Of a stretch of 64,000 nucleotides of DNA, positions 29,412-40,596 are shown in pieces. The notes under the pieces are model-generated. The model saw only the letters and a program-made list of their open reading frames with translations, made no database searches and had not been told where the DNA came from. The position numbers and the translations under genes are program-made. This stretch comes from Bacteroides reticulotermitis JCM 10512 (lineage in GTDB: Bacteria; Bacteroidota; Bacteroidia; Bacteroidales; Bacteroidaceae). Within the stretch, counting starts at the first letter, position 1. Each line of letters opens with the position of its first letter. The DNA is taken from assembly GCF_000517545.1 (NCBI RefSeq), contig NZ_BAIV01000030.1, positions 1-64,000 on the forward strand, read 5' to 3'.

Positions 29412-29523
29412 AATACCTACTTATTGGGTTGTGAATAACCCGTTGATAGCTTGTATAAAGGATTGATTGTCAATTAAGAGTATCTGTTGATAACTATTGG
29501 AGTAAACAATTATCTTGCCGACT

Positions 29524-30123
29524 TTAAAGTTGTCCGTTTTCGACTAGCAATACGACTCTTTCTGTTAGTTTATCATCTCCCTCCGAATCATATTCCTTTT
29601 TGAGACTGGCACCGAAGAGAGCTGCAAAAGTTTGGTAGAATCCTGCTTTGAAAGGGCCCATGAATGCTTTTACCAACTCATAACTCGTCTGACTACTTTG
29701 CCGGTCGATTAGCTTTATCAATAGTTTGCCCTGGGAGAATGAAAGTTTCTTCATTTGAGGCGTATACTGTTGCTTGAGACCTTTCTCCACCCGTTTCATA
29801 TGTTTTTGGCGACTCTTCTCATCAGGCAAAGTTTGCATATACTCATAAGTTTCGATAATAGCGCGGTTAATCTCCAACGAGATGGGGTACACCCTCTTCA
29901 CATCACGTATCAGTTTATTATATTCTCTCCGTGCTTTTTCATTTTTGAATTGCAAGGGTGCGAAGATATACACAGTCCGTAGTTCGATGCAAGGAATCAT
30001 TTCTCCCTGATAGGAGCACATCGGGACTAAGTATCCCCCATTTTGTGGGGTCTGAGCCTGGATGCACAACGAACAGGTAGTTGTGAACAACATCATTATT
30101 ACTATGTTAACTCTCCATTTCAT
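29524..30123 (-). CDS. DUF4294 secreted protein
   Basis: About 199 residues from the ATG at 30123, with a signal peptide (MKWRVNIVIMMLFTTTCSLCIQA), so it is exported. The body is rich in Lys/Arg and resembles the Bacteroidetes DUF4294 family (LRTVYIFAPLQFKNEKARREY and YPISLEINRAIIETYEYM). Function unknown. An in-frame extension to 30258 exists, but a TATTTTTG -7-like box at 30135-30128 argues for a short or absent leader and for the internal start. Confidence 0.75.
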   Translation of the reverse strand: MKWRVNIVIMMLFTTTCSLCIQAQTPQNGGYLVPMCSYQGEMIPCIELRTVYIFAPLQFKNEKARREYNKLIRDVKRVYPISLEINRAIIETYEYMQTLPDEKSRQKHMKRVEKGLKQQYTPQMKKLSFSQGKLLIKLIDRQSSQTSYELVKAFMGPFKAGFYQTFAALFGASLKKEYDSEGDDKLTERVVLLVENGQL

Positions 30124-30240
30124 TTTGCAAAAATATGATTTAAATTTCATTATATTGAGCATTCTTTGTGAGATTAACCTATTTAAAGTATCTTCGTTTC
30201 TGTTTCTATACGAACACAATAAAATAAACATAAATAAGGG

Positions 30241-32287
30241 ATGAAAACGAGTCAACACTTTTGGTTGATAAGTATTATAAACAGCCTGTTAATAATTCCT
30301 GCTTGTAGTGCTCAAAACCCGTCAGAAACACTTTTAGAAGAAGTATTCGAAGATTTGTCTGTTAATAACGATGTTACTAACCGGTTAATGAATCTACCTG
30401 GGAGAATGAATTGCAAGAGCTTGCTGAGCACATACACGATCCTATTAATTTAAACAAAGTTACGCGCGGGCAATTGGAACAGTTTCCTTTTCTTAATGAT
30501 CTTCAAATAGAAAATTTGCTGGCATATATCTATATACATAATGGTATGAAGACTATCTATGAACTTCAACTGGTGAAGGAAATGGATAAGCAGACTATTC
30601 GTTATTTATCTCCTTTTGTATGCGTGGAAGCTATTAACAATGAGGAGTCTTTTCAGTGGAAAACCCTGTTAAGAAATGCGGGGAAGTATGGCAAGCATGA
30701 GGCGATAACTCGCTTTGATATACCTCTTTATAAGCGGAAAGGTTATGAACAAACTTATTTAGGCCCATCTGTTTATAACTCTGTGAAATATGGTTATCGC
30801 TATCGGGATCAGCTTTATGTAGGTATGGCTGCCGAGAAAGATGCAGGAGAACCTTTCGGTGCTTTACATAATCGGTATGGATACGATTATTACTCTTTTT
30901 ATCTGCTGCTTCGTAATTGTGGACGGCTAAGATCGTTGGCTGTTGGTAACTATCGGATGAGTTTTGGCCAAGGGTTGGTTATTAGCACAGATTATATGAT
31001 GGGAAAAACGGTATATGCTTCTTCCTTCAATAGTAGGAGTACCGGAATTAAAAAGCATGCTTCTACGGATGAATACAATTATTTTCGGGGAATTGCATCA
31101 ACGGTCGCACTTGGTAAGTGGTGGACGGCATCGGGTTTCTATTCACACCGAACAATGGATGGAGTAATTACGGATGGTGAGATAACTTCGATTTATAAAA
31201 CTGGATTACACCGTAGTGAGAAGGAAGCAGATAAGAAGAATCTGTTTACCACGCAATTAACAGGCGGAAACTTGAGTTATCAACAAAACCGTTTAAAATG
31301 GGGGATAACGGGTATTTATTACTTCTTCAATCGTCCTTATGAACCGGAATTAACCGGTTATTCTAAATACAATCTTCATGGGCGTACTTTCTATAATGTA
31401 GGAACTGACTATGCATATAGATGGTATCGCTTATCATTCCAAGGGGAGACGGCCATTGGCAAACAAGGGATGGCAACCATAAACCGTATACAATATTCGC
31501 CGACCGAAGATTATCAACTGGTTTTGATACAGCGCTATTATTCGTATCAATATTGGGCGATGTTTGCGCATTCGTTTGCAGAGGGAGGAAGCGTTCAAAA
31601 TGAAAATGGATGGTATTTAGCTGCCGAAGCTACACCTTTCAGTCACTGGCGTTTTTTTGCTTCGTTCGATTGGTTCTCTTTTCCATGGATGAAGTATCGA
31701 ATAAGTAAGCCTCTCAAGGTCTGGAAACTGTGCTTCAAACAAATTATTCTCCGTTTGATAATTTGACAATGTATTTGAAATATCGTTATAAAAAGAGAGA
31801 GCGTGATCTGTCCGGAACGAATAATGAAGTTACTTTGCCGACCTTTTCACATCAATTGCGTTATCGATTGAACTATTCAGCTTCGAAAATGTTTTCATTG
31901 CGTACAACTTTAGATTATAACCATTTTAGTATTCAGGGCAAAACTGCGAGCCATGGATATCTGGCTTCGCAAATGGTATCTTATCAACTGCCCTGTTTTC
32001 CTCTACGTATGGAAGTACAGGGCAGTTATTTTTCTACGGATGACTACGATTCGAGAGTATATGCTGCTGAGAAAGGATTACTTTACACCTTTTTTACACC
32101 GTCCTTTCAGGGACATGGGGTTCGTTGCAGTGCCCATTTGCGTTATGATTTAAATACCCATTGGATGTTCATAGCTAAATTCGGAGAAACGATTTATTCC
32201 GATCGGGATGAGATAGGTTCCGGCAATGATTTGATACGAGGAAATAAAAAGGCCGATGTGCAAATGCAGTTGCGAGTTAAGTTCTAG
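30241..32287 (+). CDS. Helix-hairpin-helix protein with probable outer-membrane beta-barrel (frameshifted twice)
   Basis: About 682 residues when repaired. A signal peptide (residues 1-25, ending CSAQ) is followed by a ComEA-like helix-hairpin-helix pair (INLNKVTRGQLEQFPFLND and IYELQLVKEMD, about 70-130), then a long region of alternating aromatic and polar residues typical of outer-membrane strands. Breaks at 30390 and 31718-31719 are repaired by one G each (ATGGAATC and AAGGGTCTGG). HHH motifs usually bind DNA without sequence preference, so DNA binding at the cell surface is possible, though unproven. Confidence 0.72.
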
Positions 32288-32375
32288 AAGTTGTGGAAAA
32301 AAAAGTGCCGGGAGAAGTAATTACTTTATTTCTTTAAAAAGTAGCAGAAAGCGGGTATATCCTATAGCGATTGAT

Positions 32376-32383
32376 TAACTTTG
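32376..32383 (+). promoter_or_regulatory. -7 box of the radical SAM gene
   Basis: TAACTTTG matches TAnnTTTG, 16 nt before the first in-frame ATG at 32400 and 22 nt before the ATG at 32406. Confidence 0.45.
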
Positions 32384-32399
32384 CAATCTAAATTATAGA

Positions 32400-33179
32400 T
32401 TGCAAATGACTGTTATTTTTCCTTCACCCATATTTGGTCCTGTTCATTCCCGTCGTTTAGGGGTCTCTTTAGGTATTAATTTGCTACCTGCCGATGGTAA
32501 GGTATGTTCGTTCGATTGTATTTATTGCGAGTGTGGATATAATGCCGAGCATCGGGCAAAAACGCCTCTGCCAACTCGTGAAGAAGTTCGTAAAGCTCTT
32601 GAAGAAAAACTAAAAGATATGCAGATCAACGGTCCGGCACCTGATGTACTTACATTTGCCGGAAACGGAGAACCGACCGCACATCCCAAATTCCCCGAGA
32701 TTATAGAAGATACACTTCAGCTTCGAGATACTTATTTTCCCGAAGCCAAAGTAAGCGTACTGAGTAATTCCACCTTTATAACTCGTCCGGCTGTGTTTGA
32801 TGCATTAAACAAAGTAGATAATAACATACTCAAATTGGATACGGTGGATGAAGGTTACATTCGTTTGGTAGATCGTCCCAACGGGAGCTATTCCGTTCGG
32901 CGTATGATAGATAAAATGAAAGCCTATCAGGGAAATTGTATTATCCAAACCATGTTTTTGAAAGGAAGCTATCAAGGCAAGGATGTAGATAATACATCAG
33001 ATACGTATGTATTACCTTGGTTGGAGGCAATTAAAGAAATAGCCCCCCGTCAGGTTATGATTTATACAATCGACCGGGAAACTCCTGATCATGATCTAGA
33101 GAAGGCTACTCCCCAAGAGCTGGACCGGATTGTAGATCTGATAAAGCAATCCGGTATTTCGGCTACGGCATCGTACTAG
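32400..33179 (+). CDS. Radical SAM protein (COG0731-like)
   Basis: 259-residue cytosolic radical S-adenosylmethionine protein. The cluster-binding motif CSFDCIYC (CxxxCxxC) is at about residues 37-44, followed by FAGNGEPTAHP, the glycine-rich SAM-binding element, and a long (beta/alpha) barrel. Distant relatives act in tRNA modification, but I cannot assign a reaction. The ATG at 32406 is an alternative start. It is the last gene before the PUL and marks its left border. Confidence 0.85.
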   Translation: MQMTVIFPSPIFGPVHSRRLGVSLGINLLPADGKVCSFDCIYCECGYNAEHRAKTPLPTREEVRKALEEKLKDMQINGPAPDVLTFAGNGEPTAHPKFPEIIEDTLQLRDTYFPEAKVSVLSNSTFITRPAVFDALNKVDNNILKLDTVDEGYIRLVDRPNGSYSVRRMIDKMKAYQGNCIIQTMFLKGSYQGKDVDNTSDTYVLPWLEAIKEIAPRQVMIYTIDRETPDHDLEKATPQELDRIVDLIKQSGISATASY

Positions 33180-33381
33180 GCGTTAAGGTGTCGCTGCCAA
33201 GTTCGCGCTTTACACGGGCTGCCCAGCCAGAGTTCCCACTTGACGTGCGAGGAGATGAGTAAACGGGATGTATGACTGCCGTTCTACTTCTATGCCGCGC
33301 TTCCGGAGGATCTTCGTTCCTGTCGTAAAAATAGTGTCCACAATATGAAACAATTCGGGATTATTTTGCTTATTTTGTGGA
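33180..33381. other. Left PUL junction, no clear gene
   Basis: The first 110 nt are visibly richer in G and C than the neighbouring radical SAM gene. An open plus-strand frame (VKVSLPSSRFTRAAQPEF, then PLDVRGDE and stop) runs through without a start codon and may be the tail of a lost gene. I recognise no family. Confidence 0.3.
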
Positions 33382-36300
33382 TTGAATAAACTGATACCTT
33401 TGAAAGACACCTTATTAATATTAATTTATAGAGGCATAAAACAGTTGTGGGTTCTATTTGCTTTTCTGTTGTTAACGGCTGCCCAGCTCCCGGTTGACGA
33501 CTTGAAGTTTGTAAATATGACCGATGCTTATGGACTTACGGTGCGCGAAACAACCTCTATTTGCCGCGATGGCGTCGGATTCATCTGGATAGCCGCCCGC
33601 ACAGGCATCATTCGTCTGACGGACAGTGACAGCCGTATTTACCAACTGCCCTCTGAATCGGTAGCGGTATCTGTTGAAGTCGCCTGCCTAGACAACAATC
33701 TCTACGCGTTCACCAATCAAGGCGAGATATTCCGTTACGACTTGCTTATGGATCGCTTCGAGCGGTACTTCAACTTCGCCCGCTGCACCGGTGTTGCCGG
33801 TCTTTGGCTCTTCGATCTTGAGGCCGACCCGGATGGCGGACTTTGGCTGGCTTCCTCGGCGGGGCTGTATTACTACCACGATAATCAGTACGTGAAAATA
33901 GCCCCTGAAACGGGTGCCGTCACCGACATGACACCCCTCGATACTCACCACCTGCTTGCCGCTGGGCCACGGGGAATCTTTCTGATCGATACCGAACGGC
34001 GCTCTGTGGAATTGTGGAACCGGACGTGGGCCGACATCGAACCCGTGTCGCTTCTGTTCGACCGTGGCATGAGTCGCTTGTGGATCGGCACACAGAGCGA
34101 TGGGCTTTGGTACGTCGATACCGCCACGCGCCAGCTGCATGCTGCCACCGCGCCGCACTTTCCCCAGCAGTGCATTAAGGATATTGAGCTGGTGTCCGAC
34201 TCTACCCTTTGGTGCGGTATCGATGGACGCGGCGTGTGGAAACTCTCGCGCGACGGAAGCCGCGTACTCAACATCTGGCAGGAAGACGCCGACAACCCTC
34301 TCAGTATCCGTGGCAACGGCGTCTACGACCTCTATTGGCAACGTTCTGGACGAATCTGGGTCTGTTCCGTCACTGGCGGCGTGTCCGTCGCTGACCTTAC
34401 ATCGCCCGCCGTTACCCGCCTACAGCACCGCATCAACAACCCCAATTCATTGGTTAACAATCACATTCATGCTTTGATAGAAGATAGTAGAGGACAACTG
34501 TGGGCGGGAACCAACAGTGGCCTAAGTTGCTGGAATCCGCATACTGACAAATGGATCAACTATTTTGAAGAAAGAGATTCGGAAGCTTTCATCGTCTTAG
34601 CGCTCCGTGAGGACAGTGACGGAAACATCTGGGTGGGTACTTATGCGCATGGAGTGTATGTCATGGATGGTAAGAATCCGAGAATCATAGCTCATTACAC
34701 GCGACAGACGGGTATTCTTGCCAAAACGGGCTTTGTGTTCGATATTCTAAAAGACAGAAACGGAGACATGTGGCTTGCAGGAATGGGTGGAGAGATACTG
34801 AAATATGACTATCTCACTCGGAAGTTTGAAACCTACCCGGTGAAACCGATATATACCATGGACGAATGGGACGATCATACCTTGATCCTAGGCTGCAATA
34901 ACGGATTGCTCTTACTCGACAAGAACACGAAAAAACTGACCACTTTACTTACTAATAATATGATACAAGATGTAGCTGTGGTACAGGACAAAATATGGGT
35001 GGGTAGTAACGGAGGGGGCTCCTTAGCTACAACATGCGTACAAATGCGGTGGAGAAATATGATATGCGGCAAGGTCTCATATCCAATTATGTGAACAGCG
35101 TCCTTTATTCCGACGGATACCTTTGGTTGGGAACGGACAAGGGGCTTTGTCGTTTTAACACGATTGATAAAACGATTACCACCTATTCCTCTCCCATGAC
35201 TATTTCCAATGTTTCCTACAATTCGGACGCATGCTTTCAGTTTCACAACGGTATGTTCGCGTGGGGAACGTCCGATGGGATTATTATCTTGGACCCGAAA
35301 ACCTTGAATATGCAGGAGCCATCAGGTCGCATTTATATTCAGGACATACTTTTATCAGGTCAGTCTATCCGCCAATATCCCGACTTATTGCACAAAGTTC
35401 CGCTGGACAGTATCAGTAACATCACGCTCAATTATCAACAGAAAAATGTAACAATTCACATACTGCCGCTGGGTAACGATTCGCGTGCGGCACGCTTTTC
35501 GTGGAAAATGCAAGGGTTTGATGATGACTGGAGCGATCTGACCGATCAGCGTGACATCAACTATACGAACCTAAATCCGGGCACCTATCAGTTGTCTGTC
35601 CGGCTGTACAATCACAAACTCATATCCGAACGCACGCTGACCATTCACATTACCCCGCCTTTCTGGGCTACATGGTTGTTTAAGATTGCTTACATCTTGT
35701 TCGCTGGCTGGTTGGCCTACTTCTTGCTCCGGTTCTACATGAACCGGCTCAACCAGCGATATACCGAAGACAAATTGCGTTTCTTCACTAATATTGCGCA
35801 CGATTTGCGTACGGCGCTCACACTTGTCAAGGCGCCTATCGATGAACTGAATCAAACGAACAGCTTGTCGGGACACGATAGAGAGTATCTTCAATTAGCG
35901 GCAAAACAGACAGAGCGACTGACGTCAGTTGCCAAGCAATTATTGGATTTTCAAAAAGTAGATACAGGTAAGGAACAGTTCGAACCGGTTATGGCCGATA
36001 TCGTCGTACTTATAGGCTGCCGCGTCAGCATGTTCGAGACCATGGCAGCAGCAAAACATATCACGATTGCTTATTACCCTGATACAGAAACCTGCCTCAC
36101 GGCGATAGACACAAATATGATGGAACGGGTGATAGACAATCTGCTTTCCAACGCCATCAAGTATTCGCCCGAACAATCTGCCGTTGAGGTGCATTTTCGT
36201 AGCGATGAAGACAAGTGGCGGCTAAAAGTGGTCGACCGAGGTATCGGCATCAGTCGAGAGGCCCAACGCGAGCTGTTTCACGAGTTTTACCGCAGCCAGA

Positions 36301-37277
36301 ATGCACTCAGCGCACAGATATCCGGCTCTGGCATCGGACTGTTTATGGCAAGAATGCTGGTGGAGTTGCACAACGGGAAGATTAGCGTGGAAAGTGAAGA
36401 GGGAAAAGGTTCTACGTTTGAAATCATTGTACCTCGCTGCAAAAATGAAGAATATAAAGATACTGGCAAACAAATAAGCGCACCACAGGACGATCTGTCC
36501 AACGACTGTCCAACCGAGGATATGCGCATTCTGGTTGTTGAAGATAACAACGACCTGCGTAATTTTATGATACGTCCGTTGGCCAAGCATTTTAGCGTAG
36601 AGACAGCTGCTGACGGAGTTGAAGCATGGGAATACATCCAGCAGCAAATCCCCGACTTGATCGTATCCGACATCATGATGCCCCGTATGGACGGTCTGGA
36701 ACTCTGCCGTCTAGTGAAATCTACCTTTGAAACATCGCACATACCCATCATTCTACTCACAGCCCTTTCCGAAAAGACGGACGAGTTGCGCGGTCTGGGG
36801 CTGGGGGCGGACGATTATATGACCAAACCGTTCGACATGAAGACGCTGACACAACGTATTGTGTCCATTATACGCAATCGGCGCATCCTCGGCGGAAGGT
36901 TTATCGCGTCCGGCTCAATGACCGAGGTGGAAGACAGTGCCGGCAAATCGGTCAACACGCTGAACGACGCTTTCGTGAAGCGAGCAATGGAGGTGGTCGT
37001 GCAGTATTTGGACGACACAGAATTTAGCAAGGACGACTTTGCCAGAGAGATGGGTGTCAGCACGAGTTTACTCTTCAAGAAGATGAAAGCGCTGGCTGGT
37101 ATGTCCGTGGTAGACTTCATCCGCGGCGTGCGTATGGAACATGCTATGAAGCTTATTAGAGAGAATCGCTACAGCATTGGCGAGATAGCCTGCATGTGTG
37201 GGTTCTCGACCATCGGTTACTTCAGCACCACCTTTAAGAAACACTTTGGCAAGTCGCCCAGCGACTTCACCGGCTGA
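33382..37277 (+). CDS. Hybrid two-component system regulator (HTCS) of the PUL (frameshifted once)
   Basis: About 1298 residues when repaired. A signal/anchor segment leads a periplasmic two-bladed propeller sensor (repeats such as DGLWYVDTATRQ and GNIWVGTYAHGVYVMDG), a Y_Y_Y domain, a membrane helix near residue 770, a histidine kinase with phospho-acceptor His in FFTNIAHDLRT (about 807), N box NLLSNAIKYSP, a receiver with Asp in IVSDIMMPRMDG (about 1097) and a C-terminal AraC helix-turn-helix. The break at 35014-35018 is repaired by one G. The first ATG precedes a TACCTTTG box at 33395-33402; TTG at 33445 with AGAGG upstream may be the real start. Confidence 0.92.
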
Positions 37278-37311
37278 GTGTCGGTATCACTTTCCAACCA
37301 AAGTACATCTT

Positions 37312-37377
37312 TTATCTAAAAGTGTAAATCAATTATCTATTTGTAGAAGCCGATGGCGGCGGTATGGCGTATCTTCG
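37312..37377 (+). promoter_or_regulatory. Candidate HTCS operator and promoter of the plus-strand PUL genes
   Basis: Direct repeat TTATCTA at 37312-37318 and 37333-37339, 21 bp apart, then exactly 30 nt to a -7-like box TATCTTCG at 37370-37377. The proximal copy reads TATCTATTTGTAGAAGC. The same arrangement precedes the SusC gene on the other arm of the locus. The start codon follows at 37436. Confidence 0.7.
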
Positions 37378-37435
37378 CCGCATCTACTTTTTAATAGTAC
37401 GATTATGAGAAACAACAATTAAACGCTATACTGTT

Positions 37436-38412
37436 ATGAAGAAATATCTGTTGACTGTTGCCATTGCCGCCACGGGCTGCATGGTGACCCTTCCGCTTGA
37501 CGCGCAAGACATGATTGCCAATATGCCAGCCACGATTCCGGCGGCAGTGCCCACCGAAAAGTCCGTCCAGCTGATTGACCAGGTGGAGCAGACGGGCACG
37601 TCGATCTTCTATCTGAAAGACATTGTGTACGAGAAGCGCGGCGACATCGAGTTGACGCTGCAACTGCTCATACCTAACACAAGTGATCACAAACCGCGAC
37701 CTTGCGTGATGTACATTCCTGGTTCGGCATGGTTCAAACAGAACGTTTACATGGGTATCCCCAATATGATAGAGATGGCCAAACGTGGCTTCACGGTAGC
37801 ATTATGGAGTACCGGAACTCGGGAATCGCATCTTTCCCCGCACAGGTGATTGATGCGAAGAACGCCATTCGATTCCTCCGCAAGAATGCCGAACGCTTCG
37901 GCATCGACACCGCCAATCTCTTCGTGTGGGGCGACTCTTCGGGCGGACACGTCTCCCTTTTCACAGGCATTACCACGGGGCAGGAGCTGGACGAGCCCGA
38001 CTCACCCGAAGTACCGTGTACGGTGAGCGGCGTCATCGCCTACTTCCCACCCACCGACCTCTCGGTGCTTAAGGATGCGCCCAATACGATCAGCAAGGGT
38101 GACGCAAACAGCCCAGAAGGGCAGCTCATCGGTAAGAAGGATATCGCTGCTAACATCGACTTGGCACGTGCGGCAAGCCCCAACTGGTACGTAAAACCTG
38201 AAACTACCGTTGCCCCTGTGTTGCTCGCTGCGGGTACGCGAGACCGCGTGGTACCTTTTGCGCAGACCGACCTAATGGCCCACTGCCTTGCCGATAACGG
38301 CAAGACGTTCGAATACTATGCCCTCAAGGATGCCGACCACGGGTCATGGCAGTTTTGGACTCCGCAGATGCTCGACATCGTGGAGGCGTTCATCCGTAAG
38401 TACATAAAGTAA
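37436..38412 (+). CDS. Secreted alpha/beta-hydrolase esterase, BD-FAE-like (frameshifted once)
   Basis: About 325 residues when repaired, with a signal peptide (KKYLLTVAIAATGCMVTLPLDAQ). The nucleophile Ser is in WGDSSGGH, the acid Asp in GTRDRVVP and the His in DADHGSW, a complete catalytic triad. The family includes feruloyl and acetyl esterases acting on xylan side groups. The break at 37804 is repaired by one A (TTAATGGAG), giving ALMEYRNSG. It directly follows the operator-like repeat and heads the plus-strand enzyme set. Confidence 0.82.
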
Positions 38413-38423
38413 TAAATATAATC

Positions 38424-40325
38424 ATGAAGAAGAAACACATCCTGCTTGCCGTCACCGTATGGTTGTGCAGCGCTATGACGCAGGCACAAGACCGGAATTT
38501 TCATATTTATCTCTGCTTCGGACAGTCTAATATGGAGGGAAATACTCGAATTGAGCCACAAGACAAAGAGAACATAGACCCACGCTTCCGTGTAATGGCA
38601 GCCGTGGATTGTCCGGAGCTGCAAAGGGAGAAAGGACATTGGTACACTGCTGTTCCACCGTTGGCTCGGTGTAACACAGGTTTAACTCCCGCTGACTGGT
38701 TCGGTCGAACTCTTGTGGAAAACCTGCCAAAAGACGTGCGTGTAGGCATCATAATGGTGGCTGTGGGCGGTTGTAAAATCGAACTGTTCGACAAGAAGGG
38801 TTACCAGTCTTACACAAAAACCGCTCCCGAGTGGATGCGCGGCATGATCGAAGCCTATGGTGGCAACCCCTACGGACGGCTGGTAGAGCTGGCGAAGCTG
38901 GCACAGAAAGACGGCGTGATCAAAGGCATCCTGCTACATCAAGGAGAATCGAACACCAACGAAGCAGCATGGCCGGGAAAAGTGAAAGCCGTCTATGACA
39001 ATCTGTTGAAGGATCTTAAACTGAAGTCCAACTCGATCCCGCTACTTGTGGGCGAGGTGGTACATGCCGATCAGGGTGGTGTATGTGCTTCCCACAATGC
39101 ACTGATTGACAAACTGCCCGAAATCATCCCTGCTGCACACACGGTATCCTCGCAAGGCTGTCCGGTGGCGTTTGATAATCTGCACTTCAACGCATTAGGT
39201 TATCGAATACTTGGAGAACGATATGCGCAGACCATGCTCGAATTGTTGGGTTATCCGAAAGATCAAATGATTTCCGTAGTGGCTACTCCTGCTAAGACCA
39301 ATGTGCCCAATGCCTCATTTCCTGCCATCCTGTCGGATAGCCGGGTGAAATTCCGGATCATAGCTCCAGAAGCGAAACAAATCCAGGTGGACTTAGGTAA
39401 AAAATACGATATGAAGCGTGATGCCGAAGGAGTGTGGACCTGCACCACCGATCCGCAAAGTCCGGGCTTCCACTACTACTCCCTATTGATAGACGGCGTG
39501 GCTGTGGCCGACCCTGCCAGCGAAACATTCTACGGAATGGGACGGATGGCTGCCGGCATTGAGATTCCTTTTGAGGGTGACGAATTCTATCAGGTGAAAA
39601 ACGTACCTCACGGTCTGATTCGTTCGCAACGCTACTACTCTGATCTGACAAAGTCATGGCGACATATGTTCATCTACACACCTCCAAGCTACGATAAGGA
39701 TAATGCGAAAAAATATCCAGTGCTTTACATTCAACATGGTGGTGGAGAAGATGAACGTGGCTGGGCACAGCAGGGTCATACCGATATTATTCTTGATAAC
39801 CTGATAGCCGAAGGAAAAGCTCGCGAAATGATTGTCGTGATGGCTAACGGCAATGTCGGAAGCATGAACTTCGGTCATGCCTTGGGTAAAGATGCTTTCA
39901 GCTTGGAGTTGTTACAAAGCGTCATTCCTTTTGTTGAAAAGAACTATCGTACATTGACCGACCCTGCCAACCGTGCACTTGCCGGTCTGTCGATGGGAGG
40001 CATTCAGACGCTCAATACCGGACTACCCAATACCGATAAATTTGCCTGGTTGGGTGTATTCTCTTCCGGCTGGTTCACTCAATCCGACAACTCGGTGATG
40101 TACGACTATTTGGTGAAAAACAAAGATTTGGTCAATCGCAACTTGAAATCGCTGTTTCTCACGATGGGCGACAAGGAAGACATCGCTTACGAGAACTGCC
40201 AAAAGATGAAGGCAGAATTTGACAGGATAGGTCTCCGTTATAGCTACTACGACTATCCGGGTGGTCACACATGGCCGGTATGGAGAGAAAATCTGTATAG
40301 GTTTAGCCAGATTTTATTTAAGTGA
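38424..40325 (+). CDS. Two-domain carbohydrate esterase, CE6-CE1 type
   Basis: 633 residues, signal peptide then two catalytic domains. The first (about 25-280) is an SGNH/CE6 acetyl-xylan esterase with FGQSNMEG (nucleophile Ser), ILLHQGESN and DNLHFNALGYR (Asp/His). A CBM48-like beta-sandwich (about 300-385) links to a CE1 domain (about 395-633) with nucleophile in AGLSMGG, Asp in MGDKED and His in GGHTW. It should remove acetyl and perhaps feruloyl groups from hemicellulose. Intact, 11 nt after the esterase gene. Confidence 0.88.
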   Translation: MKKKHILLAVTVWLCSAMTQAQDRNFHIYLCFGQSNMEGNTRIEPQDKENIDPRFRVMAAVDCPELQREKGHWYTAVPPLARCNTGLTPADWFGRTLVENLPKDVRVGIIMVAVGGCKIELFDKKGYQSYTKTAPEWMRGMIEAYGGNPYGRLVELAKLAQKDGVIKGILLHQGESNTNEAAWPGKVKAVYDNLLKDLKLKSNSIPLLVGEVVHADQGGVCASHNALIDKLPEIIPAAHTVSSQGCPVAFDNLHFNALGYRILGERYAQTMLELLGYPKDQMISVVATPAKTNVPNASFPAILSDSRVKFRIIAPEAKQIQVDLGKKYDMKRDAEGVWTCTTDPQSPGFHYYSLLIDGVAVADPASETFYGMGRMAAGIEIPFEGDEFYQVKNVPHGLIRSQRYYSDLTKSWRHMFIYTPPSYDKDNAKKYPVLYIQHGGGEDERGWAQQGHTDIILDNLIAEGKAREMIVVMANGNVGSMNFGHALGKDAFSLELLQSVIPFVEKNYRTLTDPANRALAGLSMGGIQTLNTGLPNTDKFAWLGVFSSGWFTQSDNSVMYDYLVKNKDLVNRNLKSLFLTMGDKEDIAYENCQKMKAEFDRIGLRYSYYDYPGGHTWPVWRENLYRFSQILFK

Positions 40326-40596
40326 TGGGCTATGAAGACGTTCTAATGGATAATAAGTACTGTTTCCCTAGCTTTTGCGTGCAGCCTGCAAAGGCAAAAC
40401 TATACTCATCTCCTCATGAAAATACCAATCAAACCCGAGATAATAGAGTCTGACAGGCTGACGTGGATGCAGCGTATCGGCTTCTCTTGCTCTATTTGAG
40501 GGATGTACTGCATTTGCGGTGCCAAGGGCAACAGTCCCAACGGCTCTTTCACCTTTCGACACCATCAAAACTATAACCATAAAAAATGAGAATCGC
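40326..40596. other. 270-nt gap in the plus-strand enzyme set
   Basis: Unusually long spacing inside the set, with no TATCTA repeat and no good -7 box. A minus-strand frame here reads ADTLHPRQPVRLYYLGFDW and ends ARKS; it lacks a start and a recognisable family, so it may be a decayed fragment or chance. Confidence 0.3.

Noticed and set aside
33221..33500. Duplicated start of the HTCS gene at the left PUL junction
   Set aside because: Only GCTGCCCAGC and a loose TTGACG match between the two places; this is too short to exclude chance.
33688..34341. 217-residue frame antisense to the HTCS propeller region
   Set aside because: The sense strand encodes continuous propeller repeats, and the antisense product has no domain.
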